The notes beneath the pieces are model-generated. The model ran no database searches. It had not been told where the DNA came from and was given only the letters and a program-made list of their open reading frames with translations. Position numbers and translations under genes: made by a program. Below are positions 9,937 to 18,242 of a stretch of 46,930 nucleotides of DNA, one piece after another (positions within the stretch are counted from its first letter, which is position 1; each line of letters opens with the position of its first letter). Source of the DNA: an uncultured Pelagibacteraceae bacterium (GTDB taxonomy: Bacteria > Pseudomonadota > Alphaproteobacteria > Pelagibacterales > Pelagibacteraceae); NCBI GenBank assembly GCA_902519375.1, contig CABYJS010000005.1, positions 1 through 46,930 on the forward strand, read 5' to 3'.

Positions 9937-11625
9937 TTAATTAATTTCACTGTACTTTGTGGCTAAAATAGGCCCAATTTTTTCAACAATATGTCCACTA
10001 ACCTCTACACTATTCCATCCAGCTGTATTTCGAGGACTCCCTTTTAATTTGAAATTTGAACCATCCCTGTATTCATAAATATAACTTTCATTTATTTTTG
10101 GTTCATCCAACATCACTGCTAAAACAAATTTAGGTTTAGATATTGGAAATACTGAAACAAAAGTATTTATTTTTTTATTTGAATATTCACCTGATAAACT
10201 TTTGTTAGCAGTGCCTGTTTTTCCACCAATTTCATAACCCTCAACATTCGCCAATGATGCTGTACCTTCTTTTGATATGACAATTTTTCTTAAAATTGGT
10301 AAGATTTTTTCTGAAACATTTTCACTTAAAATTCTTTTTCTTTCTTTACTGTTACTTTCTTTAATTAAATTTGGTTTGATATCATAACCACCATTAGCTA
10401 TTATTGAATATGCTTTTGCCAATTGAAGTAAAGTAGTTGTAATACCATGTCCAAATGAAGCGGTAGCAAGTGGACATTTTCCCCAATTAAATTTTATTGG
10501 ACTACCGACCTCCTCAATATCAAATTGAATCTTTTCTAGAATGCCAATTTTAGATAAAAATAATCTAAATTTATCTTCCCCTAATTTTTGACCAATTCTA
10601 ACTGAACCTATATTTCCAGACCTAATTAAAATTTGTTCAGCAGATAAACTTGAGGGTATTTTATCATCATACTCTCTTATAGGAAATCCTGCACACATTA
10701 AAGATTTTGGTAAATCAATGAATTCTGTTTCTGGTTCAATTAGTTTTTCATCAAATGCTGCTGCGAGAGTAAATGTTTTAAAAACAGATCCAAATTCATA
10801 AACTCCTTTAGTTGCTCTATTTATAAAATTTTTATCAGAAATTTTTTTTCTCATATTTGGATCAAAGTCAGGTAAAGAAACTAGTGATAAAATTTCACCA
10901 TTTGTTACATCCATTAAAATTGCTGAACTACCTTTGGTTTTAAAGATTTCATTAAACCTAAGAAGCTCATTCCTAATTAAAAATTGAATATCTTTATCAA
11001 CTGTCAATTTGATTGGTTTTTGATTAATTTTTAGTTGGTCATCCAGTGATTTTTCAAGACCTGATATTCCATTATTGTCATTATCTATTTGACCAATTAT
11101 ATGACTAAATAAATTTTTTTCAGGATAAATTCTTGTTAATTTTTCCTCTGGTTGAATTGCCTTGTCTCCTAATTGCATAATTTTTTCATAATTTTCATCT
11201 GAAATTTTTTTTTCAAAATAAAAAAAGTTTTTGTTTTGAAGATTAAAACTGATTTTTGAATAATCTTTTTCTGGGAAAATATATCTTAAATTTAATATTA
11301 ATTTTTTTATGTCTATAACTTTTTTACTACTAATCCCAATATCTATAGAACTGACTGTCTTTACTAAATATTTGTTATTTCTGTCTACAATATCTGCTCT
11401 ATATAAATCATTAGATAAAATTTCTATTTTATCTGTATTGTCTAAATTAAATTTTCTGGATCCAAGGTGAATTAAATGAATTGAATAAATAATAAAAATG
11501 ATAAAAAAAATAAAAAAAATAAATGATATTCTATTAAACGTAATGTTGAGGTTTGATTTACTTTTTTGATATAAAAAATCATTTTGTTGGTCTTCTAAAA
11601 AAATTCTATTTTTTTTTTTATTCAT
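9937..11625 (-). CDS. ftsI: Division transpeptidase FtsI (PBP3)
   Basis: This is a class B penicillin-binding protein that cross-links septal peptidoglycan together with FtsW. The 562-residue chain has a basic cytoplasmic tail, one transmembrane helix at about residues 33-52, a pedestal domain, then the transpeptidase domain. The three active-site motifs are present: S-x-x-K as GSVFKTF, S-x-N as RSGNIGS, and K-T-G as GGKTGTANKS. The ORF overlaps the end of ftsL by eight bases. Context next to ftsL and murE fits ftsI rather than another class B PBP. Confidence 0.97.
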   Translation of the reverse strand: MNKKKNRIFLEDQQNDFLYQKSKSNLNITFNRISFIFFIFFIIFIIYSIHLIHLGSRKFNLDNTDKIEILSNDLYRADIVDRNNKYLVKTVSSIDIGISSKKVIDIKKLILNLRYIFPEKDYSKISFNLQNKNFFYFEKKISDENYEKIMQLGDKAIQPEEKLTRIYPEKNLFSHIIGQIDNDNNGISGLEKSLDDQLKINQKPIKLTVDKDIQFLIRNELLRFNEIFKTKGSSAILMDVTNGEILSLVSLPDFDPNMRKKISDKNFINRATKGVYEFGSVFKTFTLAAAFDEKLIEPETEFIDLPKSLMCAGFPIREYDDKIPSSLSAEQILIRSGNIGSVRIGQKLGEDKFRLFLSKIGILEKIQFDIEEVGSPIKFNWGKCPLATASFGHGITTTLLQLAKAYSIIANGGYDIKPNLIKESNSKERKRILSENVSEKILPILRKIVISKEGTASLANVEGYEIGGKTGTANKSLSGEYSNKKINTFVSVFPISKPKFVLAVMLDEPKINESYIYEYRDGSNFKLKGSPRNTAGWNSVEVSGHIVEKIGPILATKYSEIN

Positions 11626-11923
11626 TAATGAATTTTAATTCTTTGATTATTAATTTATTTGACCTTATGCTTATGATTTTAATCTCTTTAATATCTATTT
11701 TTTCTAATTCATCATCAAAATACAAATTCTGAAATTTGAGTAAATTTTCTGTTGAACTAAGATAATCATATTCTAACTTAATATTCTCATAATCATTATT
11801 TAAACTCCTGTTTTTTTCCTCAGAGATAAAGATCATATCATCAATTCTTTTTGTTGAATTCTTTATTAATGCAGTAAATAAAATTAGAATTAATATCAAA
11901 GATGTTGCTAAAAGTTTTTTCAT
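11618..11923 (-). CDS. ftsL: Cell division protein FtsL (small bitopic coiled-coil protein)
   Basis: A 101-residue protein with one N-terminal transmembrane helix (about residues 4-20, [17 protein letters not shown]) and a periplasmic region rich in charged and leucine residues that can form a coiled coil. FtsL sequences diverge strongly, so identification rests on size, topology and position: it sits exactly between rsmH (4-base overlap) and ftsI (8-base overlap), the usual ftsL slot. It would form the FtsQLB scaffold that activates FtsWI at the septum. Confidence 0.85.
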   Translation of the reverse strand: MKKLLATSLILILILFTALIKNSTKRIDDMIFISEEKNRSLNNDYENIKLEYDYLSSTENLLKFQNLYFDDELEKIDIKEIKIISIRSNKLIIKELKFINE

Positions 11924-12930
11924 AGCTTGTTTCCATAATTTTCTATTTCAATCAAATGTCTAAACTTTTGAAAAACATCTGTCTCAAACTTATAAAAATC
12001 ATTTTTTTTTACCACATATCTAAGTTTTGCTGATCTAGAGGGAATATTCTCATTTAATTCTCTAGTGGATGGTTTTTTTGGTTTTTTTTCTAACATAGCG
12101 AATAAAGTGTCTGGTTGATCTAGTTTTGGAACATATCTTGAAATACTTTTATTTTCTGACAAACTTTTAAAAAAGTATTTAACTATTTTATCTTCTATTG
12201 AATGAAAAGTCACCACAGCTAAAACTCCATCTTTTTTTAATATCTTTGAGGCAGCTATTAATCCATAGATTAATTCACTAATTTCTTTGTTTACAAAAAT
12301 CCGTAAAGCTTGAAAGACTTTTGTAGCACAGTGAATCTTGTAATTTTTTTTTCTTTTCACTTTCTCGATTAATTTTACCAATCTTTGAGTGTCAATTTCA
12401 TTTATCTTTCTTTCCTTTACAATTTGACTTGCAATTTTTTTTGCTTCTTTTTCATCACCAAAAAACTTAAAAATTTTTTCTAAATCTAAACGATCTAATC
12501 TATTTATTGTATCTTTTGCCGAAAAATCATTAATACCCATGCACATATTTAGGTCACCAATTGAATTGAAAGATAATCCTTTCTCAGGATCTTTGATTTG
12601 ATTTAAAGAATATCCTAAATCAAAAATTATACCCTTTATATTTTCACTTTTTAATTTTAAATCTTCTAATTGACTAAATTTTTTATTTTTGAATATAAAT
12701 CTATCTTGAAATTTTCTTGAAATTTCCTCTGCTTTTTTTTTGCTAACTACATCTCTATCTAATGCAATAACTTTTGAATTTTTAAAGCTTAGAATTTTAT
12801 TTGAATATCCACCTTGGCCGAAAGTACAGTCAATAAATGTGCCACCATGTTGAGGGGAAATAATACTAATTAATTCATTTAGCAGTACCGGATAATGTTT
12901 TGTAGTATCCAATACCATGGTGGCTTCCAT
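11920..12930 (-). CDS. rsmH: 16S rRNA (cytosine(1402)-N(4))-methyltransferase RsmH
   Basis: RsmH (MraW) methylates N4 of C1402 in 16S rRNA using S-adenosylmethionine. The 336-residue protein has the SAM-binding loop [12 protein letters not shown] near residue 33, [11 protein letters not shown] (family F-D-L-G-x-S), and [13 protein letters not shown], the conserved F-H-S-x-E-D motif. The C-terminus ends [10 protein letters not shown], the usual family tail. Length is slightly above the common 310. It lies between ftsZ and ftsL. The ATG at 12930 is one of two close in-frame starts; the next, four codons in, would give M-V-L-D. Confidence 0.97.
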   Translation of the reverse strand: MEATMVLDTTKHYPVLLNELISIISPQHGGTFIDCTFGQGGYSNKILSFKNSKVIALDRDVVSKKKAEEISRKFQDRFIFKNKKFSQLEDLKLKSENIKGIIFDLGYSLNQIKDPEKGLSFNSIGDLNMCMGINDFSAKDTINRLDRLDLEKIFKFFGDEKEAKKIASQIVKERKINEIDTQRLVKLIEKVKRKKNYKIHCATKVFQALRIFVNKEISELIYGLIAASKILKKDGVLAVVTFHSIEDKIVKYFFKSLSENKSISRYVPKLDQPDTLFAMLEKKPKKPSTRELNENIPSRSAKLRYVVKKNDFYKFETDVFQKFRHLIEIENYGNKL

Positions 12931-12948
12931 TTATTTTTTTGAAGACCA

Positions 12949-14397
12949 TTAATTTTTTTGTCTTCTTAAAAATGCTGGTATTTCAAGATCATCTTCTTCT
13001 TGATCTTCCTCGCTAGGTCCTAATAAACTTTCAGAAGTAGAATCTTTATTTTCAGAATTGAATAAATCAGGTTCAGCAATCTCTACTCCAAATTCTTTCA
13101 AATCTGCAGAATTGTTTTGATCACTTTCAGACGTTTCTAAGGCTTCTTGAGAAAAAGATATTTCACTTTCTTTAGAAGTATCCTCGACTATACTTTCTAC
13201 CTCCTGATTTTTAAGTAATTCCTCGTGATACTGATCGTTAACATCATTAACTGTTTCATTATAGTTTTCAGGAGTAACTTCATTTTCAAGCTTTAAAGCA
13301 TTTGCACCATGCGAGACTGGATTTGTATTATTGCTTGAAAAGTTTAATCCCATATTGGAAAAATCAGAATATCCTGGGTTTCTATTTTGTATTCTATGAA
13401 CCATATTTATAACTGATTTTGTTTCAGGTTGCTGACCGTCAAGAGATGTAGCAACAATTGAAACACGTATTTTTCCCTCAAGGGAGGGATCTGTTATGGC
13501 ACCAATTATTACTTCAGCGTCAGCCTCTACTTCTGACCTAATTTTATTAACTACTTCATCTACTTCAAATAACTTAAGATCTTTTCCTCCAGTAATATTT
13601 ACTAGTAAACCTTTAGCTCCTTTCAAAGTATAATCATCAATTAAAGGATTGCTAATTGCCATTTCTGTAGCTTTCATAGCTCTTCCTTCTCCTTCGGACT
13701 CTCCTGTTCCCATCATAGCTTTACCCATTGAAGCCATAACTGTTTCAACATCAGCAAAATCTAAATTTATAATACCAGGTCTAACCATCAGATCAGTTAC
13801 ACTCTGTACACCATGCATTAAAACATTATTAGAAAGATTAAATGACTCTTCAAATGTAGTTTGTTCATTTGCAATCTTAAATAAATTTTGATTTGGGATT
13901 ACTATAATAGTGTCCACATGTTTTCTAAGTTCCTCTAACCCTACTTGGGCTCTTCTCATTCTTGAAGGTCCTTCATATAAAAAAGGGAGAGTGACAACTC
14001 CAACCGTTAAAATATTTAATTCCTTTGCAGCTCTTGCAATTACATGAGCTGCCCCTGTTCCAGTTCCACCACCCATTCCAGCTGCTATAAAAACCATATT
14101 TGCACCTTGCAAAATGTTAACTATTTCATTTAATGACTCATCAGCTGCAGCTTGGCCAATATCAATTTTAGCTCCTGCTCCCAATCCTTTTGTTAGATTT
14201 AAACCAATTTGAACTTTTGATTTAGCTTTACTATGTTTTAAATCTTGAGCATCTGTATTTACCGCAATAAATTCAACACCTTGCATTCCGTTATCAATCA
14301 TTTCATTAATTGCATTTCCTCCTGCGCCACCTACGCCCATAACTAATAACCTTGGCTGTAATTCTTTAATTTCTGGTGCCTTAAAATTAATTGTCAT
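12949..14397 (-). CDS. ftsZ: Cell division GTPase FtsZ
   Basis: FtsZ polymerises into the cytokinetic ring. The 482-residue protein has the G1 loop GVGGAGGNA near residue 22, the tubulin signature GGGTGTGAA at about 109-117, TLPFLYEGPSRM, NLDFADVETVM (T7 region), a long acidic linker and the C-terminal conserved peptide DDLEIPAFLRRQKN that binds FtsA and other partners. It is full-length. Its position, between mraZ (three-base gap) and rsmH (18-base gap), is not the usual end-of-cluster position after ftsQ-ftsA. It therefore sits directly downstream of the MraZ-controlled promoter. Confidence 0.98.
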   Translation of the reverse strand: MTINFKAPEIKELQPRLLVMGVGGAGGNAINEMIDNGMQGVEFIAVNTDAQDLKHSKAKSKVQIGLNLTKGLGAGAKIDIGQAAADESLNEIVNILQGANMVFIAAGMGGGTGTGAAHVIARAAKELNILTVGVVTLPFLYEGPSRMRRAQVGLEELRKHVDTIIVIPNQNLFKIANEQTTFEESFNLSNNVLMHGVQSVTDLMVRPGIINLDFADVETVMASMGKAMMGTGESEGEGRAMKATEMAISNPLIDDYTLKGAKGLLVNITGGKDLKLFEVDEVVNKIRSEVEADAEVIIGAITDPSLEGKIRVSIVATSLDGQQPETKSVINMVHRIQNRNPGYSDFSNMGLNFSSNNTNPVSHGANALKLENEVTPENYNETVNDVNDQYHEELLKNQEVESIVEDTSKESEISFSQEALETSESDQNNSADLKEFGVEIAEPDLFNSENKDSTSESLLGPSEEDQEEDDLEIPAFLRRQKN

Positions 14398-14400
14398 TTT

Positions 14401-14868
14401 TTATTCCCCCTCTTTGTTGTTAAAATGTTTTTCCCATTTAAGGCTTGCACGGTTGACATTTGCTTTTTTCCTTGCACTAACCTTAAATTTTTCAAAAGCT
14501 GATGGTTCCCAAATTTGGAAAGTTTTTCCTTGACCAACAAATATTATGCTATTCTTAATTTTTGCATGTTTTAATAATTTTGATGTAAGTGAAATTCTAC
14601 CTTCATTATCAAATTGTAAATTTGTACTTTCAGATAAAATTGATGTTGCAAAAAAATCTCTTTTTTCCTCAAAAGGATTGAGGGAGTCTATGCTATTTGA
14701 AATCTTTTCTATCCTATCTTGTGGCCATGCTTCAATTGATTGATTATTAAAAGATGGATAACAAACCACTCCATTATATCCTAAATTAGATAAATAAGAT
14801 CTAAAGTTAGCAGGCACTGACACCCTCCCTTTTTTGTCTAATTTGTTTTCGAACGTCGATAAAAACAT
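14401..14868 (-). CDS. mraZ: Transcriptional regulator MraZ
   Basis: This DNA-binding protein has two swapped-hairpin AbrB-type domains. Domain 1 has DKKGRVSVPANFR at about residues 11-23 and domain 2 has DNEGRISLTSKLLKHA in the second half; the D-x-x-G-R pattern in each is the family hallmark. Length (155) is normal. It is the first gene of the dcw operon, three bases upstream of ftsZ. In studied bacteria MraZ binds TGGGN direct repeats at its own promoter, and exactly such repeats occur 31 bases upstream here, so autoregulation of the whole operon including ftsZ is likely. Confidence 0.96.
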   Translation of the reverse strand: MFLSTFENKLDKKGRVSVPANFRSYLSNLGYNGVVCYPSFNNQSIEAWPQDRIEKISNSIDSLNPFEEKRDFFATSILSESTNLQFDNEGRISLTSKLLKHAKIKNSIIFVGQGKTFQIWEPSAFEKFKVSARKKANVNRASLKWEKHFNNKEGE

Positions 14869-14898
14869 AATTCATAAATTCCTTTATTCCCTCTTATT

Positions 14899-14923
14899 TG
14901 GGAATATATGGGATAATATGGGT
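14899..14923. promoter_or_regulatory. MraZ operator: three TGGGN boxes at 10-bp period
   Basis: The plus strand reads TGGGA, five bases, TGGGA, five bases, TGGGT (14899-14903, 14909-14913, 14919-14923). Three TGGGN boxes with 5-bp spacers is the established MraZ recognition pattern. The boxes cover and flank the -10 element of the mraZ promoter, so MraZ binding should block RNA polymerase. The boxes read on the strand opposite to mraZ. Confidence 0.88.
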
Positions 14924-14941
14924 TTTTTAACTTAGTGTCAA
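14913..14941 (-). promoter_or_regulatory. Sigma-70 promoter of the mraZ/dcw operon
   Basis: On the minus strand a perfect -35 TTGACA (14941-14936) is followed, after exactly 17 bases, by the -10 TATTAT (14918-14913). Expected transcription start is near 14906, leaving a leader of under 40 bases before the mraZ ATG. It is the strongest consensus promoter I can see in the window and overlaps the TGGGN boxes. Confidence 0.85.
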
Positions 14942-15031
14942 TACATACAATTTATAGTTTAATTGAGATATATTTCAAAAAAAAGAACTAAGTTATTGAA
15001 ATTAGAAAATAAAGAGTTTTTGAGTAAATTT

Positions 15032-15384
15032 GCCAGATAAACTATAAGCCGGGTTCTGTCATTTAAACTTATCATTTGTCTAGGCTTAAAATCGCTTTTA
15101 AGCTCGAGCAACTAACCCTGATGACTAGCCAAGGATGGCTTTTAGTTTCTCAACAATGTCATCTCTACTTAGTCTTGCTCCCAGTGGGGTTTTCCAGCGT
15201 TCATTGTTACCAATAGAACCGGTGTGCTCTTACCACACCTTTTCACCCTTGCCATGTTATGGCGGTTTATTTTCTGTGGCACTATCCCTAGGGTTGCCCC
15301 CGCCAGGTATTACCTGGCACTGTATCCTTGTAGAGTCCGGACTTTCCTCTTTAAAAAATTAAAGCGATAAGTCGTTTATCTGGC
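15032..15384 (-). ncRNA. rnpB: RNase P RNA
   Basis: This is the catalytic RNA of RNase P, which trims the 5' leader of pre-tRNAs. Read on the minus strand, it contains the universal P4 5' strand GAGGAAAGTCCGGACTC (about 15345-15329) and the 3' counterpart ACAGAACCCGGCTTATAG just before the end. The termini are closed by the P1 helix GCCAGATAAAC / GTTTATCTGGC (15384-15374 with 15042-15032). About 353 nt is a normal bacterial type A size. An open reading frame on the plus strand inside it is spurious. Ends are set by the P1 pairing and could be off by a few bases. Confidence 0.96.
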
Positions 15385-15392
15385 TTAACCAA

Positions 15393-15418
15393 TCTATAAT
15401 TTAATCAAAAAATTTCAA
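15393..15418 (-). promoter_or_regulatory. Possible rnpB promoter
   Basis: Upstream of the rnpB 5' end the minus strand has TTGAAA (15418-15413) and TATAGA (15398-15393), with TATAGA eight bases before the expected first base of the RNA. The spacer is only 14 bases, so the -35 assignment is weak; the -10 placement is reasonable. Confidence 0.4.
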
Positions 15419-15428
15419 GATTAATATT

Positions 15429-16181
15429 TTAATTTTTTAAAAGACTTTTGCTTATTAAAAGGCATTCTTTATCGATTTTACCATTGATAAGATCTTGTCT
15501 AAATCTCCTTTGAAATGCTTTCGCAAGATAACTCATATTTTGATTAATACTCTTGGCTTTTATCTTACAATAGCCAAACTGATATAAATTTTTTAAAAAT
15601 AACTCTTCCTCAATATTAGTTAATTTTTTTCCTCTATGAATTTTTACTTTCTCTTCATTAATTTTATACCAAAAAGATATCTTTTTTTTTCCTAAATTTT
15701 TCCAGGGAAATTTTTCTCCTGGATCCATTTTTCTAAAAGGGGCTATATCAGAATGACCTAGAATATTTTTTTTTTTTATTTTATACTTCTCTTTAAATTT
15801 CTTAAGTAATTTTGAAAGTGAAGAAATTTGATTATGTGAAAAATTTCTATATCCATGCTTATGACCTGGATTACTTATTTCTACTCCTATTGAGTGTTTA
15901 TTTAATGATTTATAATTTTTCCAGCATGAAACTCCTGCGTGCCATGCAATATATTCTTCGGGTACCATATTAATTATAGTTCCATCATTTTTTATAAAAT
16001 AATGTGCGCTAACTCCAGACTTTGGGTTTAATAACCTTCTAACTGCTTTTGATTCAATTTTCATTCCAGTATAATGGATTATAATAAACTTAATAAGTTT
16101 TTTGCTTCTTTGAGGTAAATCAAAATTAATTGAGTAGTTTCTTTCCAAATTTAAGCCTATTTTAGGTGCCATTATTAACAA
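15429..16181 (-). CDS. AmpD-like N-acetylmuramoyl-L-alanine amidase
   Basis: A 250-residue Amidase_2-family zinc enzyme that cuts the bond between MurNAc and L-alanine. The three expected zinc ligands are visible: His in IIIHYTGM (near residue 35), His in the ILGHSDIAP segment, and Asp in RKMDPGEKFPW; AWHAGVS is also a family motif. The C-terminal 60 residues resemble a small peptidoglycan-binding helical domain (FGYCKIKA... LAKAFQRRFR). No signal peptide is seen, which fits a cytoplasmic AmpD-type enzyme that recycles anhydro-muropeptides rather than a secreted AmiA/C. A second in-frame ATG three codons downstream (M-A-P-K) is an equally good start. Confidence 0.9.
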   Translation of the reverse strand: MLIMAPKIGLNLERNYSINFDLPQRSKKLIKFIIIHYTGMKIESKAVRRLLNPKSGVSAHYFIKNDGTIINMVPEEYIAWHAGVSCWKNYKSLNKHSIGVEISNPGHKHGYRNFSHNQISSLSKLLKKFKEKYKIKKKNILGHSDIAPFRKMDPGEKFPWKNLGKKKISFWYKINEEKVKIHRGKKLTNIEEELFLKNLYQFGYCKIKAKSINQNMSYLAKAFQRRFRQDLINGKIDKECLLISKSLLKN

Positions 16182-16223
16182 ATTCTTAATTTACATTGAA
16201 GATTAATATAATATAAATCACAT

Positions 16224-17012
16224 ATGCTTAAGAGATTTGTTATAATAATATTTACAACCCTTGCGCTAAGCTCAAACGTAGTCGCAGGAACTGATGGGGA
16301 GCTAATATTAAAGAAGAACAAACCGTCTGAAATAAAAGATTGCTCAGAAAAATTTAATAGGGCAACTTTTGCTTTTAATCAAGTTTTAGATGGTGCAATC
16401 TTTAAGCCGGTAGCAACTGTTTACAGAAAATTGCCTTCTCCACTAAGATCAGGTGTTGGTAACTCAATAGACAACCTCTCAAATCTGATAACAATACCAA
16501 ATAATATTCTTCAGGGAGACTTTGCAAAAGCAGGAGTAAATACTGGAAGATTAGTTCTTAATACAACCGTTGGAATTTTTGGTATATTTGATGTTGCTCA
16601 ACAACTTGGTTTAGATGAATATGAAAAAGAGGATTTTGGACAATCTTTTGCTCGACATGGAATTGGGCCAGGTTGTTATATCGTCCTACCAGTTTTAGGA
16701 CCTAGTACGGTTAGAGATACTATTGGATCTGTGGTAAACTTCACTGGAGGAGATGCCTGGTACAATATAACAGTAAAAAATGACACTCAATACTTCAGTG
16801 AAATAGACTACTACAGTTCAAAAGTAACATCGGGTGTAGATTTTAGAGCTAAAAATTTTAATGCTATAGAAAATTTAGAGAAAAACTCTTTAGATTTTTA
16901 TGCATCAGTTAAAAGTTTGTATTTACAAGATAGACAACAAAAAATCCTTAATACTAAAAAAATTATTGAAACCCAAGACGATAGTGATTGGGAAGAGATA
17001 GAAAACAAATAA
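16224..17012 (+). CDS. mlaA: MlaA/VacJ-family outer-membrane phospholipid-retention protein
   Basis: MlaA sits in the outer membrane and removes misplaced phospholipids from its outer leaflet, passing them to periplasmic MlaC. The 262-residue protein has an N-terminal hydrophobic signal segment (about residues 4-20), then the VacJ domain: EKFNRATFAFNQVLD, VYRKLPSPLR, NNILQGDF, GRLVLNTTVGIFGIFDVA, DFGQSFARHGIGPGCYIVLPVLGPSTVRD (recognised in parts). Unlike classical MlaA there is no lipobox cysteine after the signal segment (the junction reads NVVAGTDG), so cleavage by signal peptidase I is more likely than lipidation. mlaC follows after 14 bases. Confidence 0.93.
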   Translation: MLKRFVIIIFTTLALSSNVVAGTDGELILKKNKPSEIKDCSEKFNRATFAFNQVLDGAIFKPVATVYRKLPSPLRSGVGNSIDNLSNLITIPNNILQGDFAKAGVNTGRLVLNTTVGIFGIFDVAQQLGLDEYEKEDFGQSFARHGIGPGCYIVLPVLGPSTVRDTIGSVVNFTGGDAWYNITVKNDTQYFSEIDYYSSKVTSGVDFRAKNFNAIENLEKNSLDFYASVKSLYLQDRQQKILNTKKIIETQDDSDWEEIENK

Positions 17013-17026
17013 ATCTTCTTAAATAT

Positions 17027-17617
17027 ATGAAATATAACAAGTTTGTTTTTATTTTATTAATTTATTTAAGCATTTTTATGAATGCTTATTCAATCGAACC
17101 TGAAATATTTGTGCAGTCAACCGTAAATAGAGCATCAAAAGTTTTATCTCAAGATTTAACCAAAGAAAAAAAAATAGAAAAACTCAAAATAATTGCTGAG
17201 GAGACTGTGGATATAAGGGGGATTGGATTTTATACACTAGGAGGAGCAAGAAAAAATTTAAATGATGTAGATAAAAAAAAATATGCAAAACTATTCAAAA
17301 AATATTTTCTCAAAAGCTTTTCTAGTAGATTGGCAGAGTACACAAATCCAGAAATTGATGTACAGAATAAAAAAATTCTAAATGAGAACTACACTATTGT
17401 TAATAGTGTTCTTAAAGAAACAAATGAAAGACCTGAAATTAAGATTGATTGGAGAATTTATACAAAAAACCCAAAAAACCCATTGATAAGAGATTTAATT
17501 ATTGAGGGTTTAAGTTTAGCAAGAACTCAAAAAGAAGAGTTTGCCTCAATACTAAGTTCAAATAACGGGGACATAAATTCTCTTTTCAAGACTCTGGAAA
17601 ATTTTTCAAAAAATTAA
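17027..17617 (+). CDS. mlaC: MlaC-family periplasmic phospholipid-binding protein
   Basis: MlaC shuttles phospholipids between MlaA and the inner-membrane MlaFEDB transporter. The protein (about 196 residues) has a signal peptide (KFVFILLIYLSIFMNAYS), then a helical Tol-Tol-Ttg2-type domain with LKIIAEETVDIRGIGFYTLG, FKKYFLKSFSSRLAEY and IDWRIYTKNPKNPLIRDLIIEG (seen in parts). An upstream in-frame ATG at 16988 overlaps mlaA and adds a charged stretch before the signal peptide, so I take the ATG at 17027. No mlaD/E/F genes are adjacent. Confidence 0.88.
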   Translation: MKYNKFVFILLIYLSIFMNAYSIEPEIFVQSTVNRASKVLSQDLTKEKKIEKLKIIAEETVDIRGIGFYTLGGARKNLNDVDKKKYAKLFKKYFLKSFSSRLAEYTNPEIDVQNKKILNENYTIVNSVLKETNERPEIKIDWRIYTKNPKNPLIRDLIIEGLSLARTQKEEFASILSSNNGDINSLFKTLENFSKN

Positions 17618-17623
17618 TTCAAT

Positions 17624-17700
17624 TGGTGGGCCCGCCAGGACTCGAACCTGGGACCAATACATTATGAGTGTACTGCTCTAACCAACTGAGCTACAGGCCC
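17624..17700 (-). tRNA. tRNA with CAU anticodon (elongator Met, or Ile2)
   Basis: A complete cloverleaf including encoded CCA. Acceptor GGGCCTG pairs with CGGGCCC, the D arm reads AGCTCAGTTGGTTAGAGC, anticodon stem GTACA/TGTAT encloses CTCATAA with anticodon CAT (17666-17664), and the T arm CCAGG-TTCGAGT-CCTGG is canonical. With anticodon CAU it could be elongator Met or lysidine-modified Ile2; the GGGCC acceptor also occurs in tRNA-Ile, so I leave this open. Its 5' half (17661-17700) is duplicated twice downstream, and the DNA upstream of its 5' end belongs to the integrated island. Confidence 0.95.
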
Positions 17701-17793
17701 TTTGATAAATCTAGGTTTTATACGATTAAAAAAGTTTATCAAGCACCAATGTTTTTATTTTGTTTCTATTTATTTCCTATTGTAATTGCATTG

Positions 17794-17812
17794 GTTGGTA
17801 AATAGTTGGTAA
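17794..17812 (+). repeat. Paired GTTGGTAA motif, left end of element A
   Basis: Reads GTTGGTAAATAGTTGGTAA: two GTTGGTAA units 11 bases apart. First base is 94 bases right of the tRNA-derived repeat end (17700). Same orientation as the three other copies. Possible arm-type recombinase-binding site. Confidence 0.85.
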
Positions 17813-17903
17813 GTAAATTTTAAATAAATCATACAAAAGTCACAATTATTTTTTATATATATAATTGTTAAGTTATTTTTCATAACAAACACAACTCCAA
17901 AAT

Positions 17904-18242
17904 ATGCAACAATTAGATCTGTTTGATTACAGAAAAGATTATCTTTTTGATAATAAAAATCAAATTGCTCACTGGTACGATATCTTAAAAGAAACAAAAG
18001 ATACTATTAGTTATTCTGAACACATCGATCCAAATAAAGGCTATGCGATAGCAGGGATGGAATATGAGGAGTATGTAGACGTAAAAAAAATTAATCTGAA
18101 GGGATTAACCTACGATCAAATACTTGATTATTTAAAAAGTGCTAAAAAAGATGAAAGACTTAAAAAATATAAAGCTTTATTAAAATTTAGGAATATTCCT
18201 TTTGAAGCTGACCTCTTTACCTGGCATAATGATGAATTATGA
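17904..18242 (+). CDS. Small protein of unknown function in the R-M module
   Basis: A 112-residue acidic protein that I do not recognise. It starts with MQQLDLFDY and contains many Asp, Glu, Tyr and Lys residues, with no signal peptide, membrane segment or clear catalytic motif. The last residues include the pattern T-W-H-N-D-E-L. Its stop overlaps the start of the HNH endonuclease by four bases (ATGA), so the two are translationally coupled and this protein probably acts with the nuclease, as a control protein, a subunit or an anti-toxin-like partner. A TATAAT lies about 40 bases upstream (17859-17864). No Shine-Dalgarno is evident. Confidence 0.75.
   Translation: MQQLDLFDYRKDYLFDNKNQIAHWYDILKETKDTISYSEHIDPNKGYAIAGMEYEEYVDVKKINLKGLTYDQILDYLKSAKKDERLKKYKALLKFRNIPFEADLFTWHNDEL

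Noticed and set aside
15135..15362. Open reading frame on the plus strand inside rnpB
   Set aside because: The region is fully explained as RNase P RNA on the other strand, and the translated product has no coding character.
16988..17026. N-terminal extension of mlaC from the upstream ATG
   Set aside because: It overlaps mlaA and would place charged residues ahead of the signal peptide; the ATG at 17027 gives a normal secreted protein.
17717..17742. TTGATA and TATAAA upstream of the CAU tRNA as a sigma-70 promoter
   Set aside because: The TATAAA box is conserved between both element ends and is probably real, but the spacer is only 14 bases, so I do not annotate a full promoter.
17770..17997. 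A 75-residue minus-strand frame across the left end of element A
   Set aside because: It overlaps the repeat motif and the start of the 112-residue gene on the other strand and has no recognisable features; treated as a chance frame.
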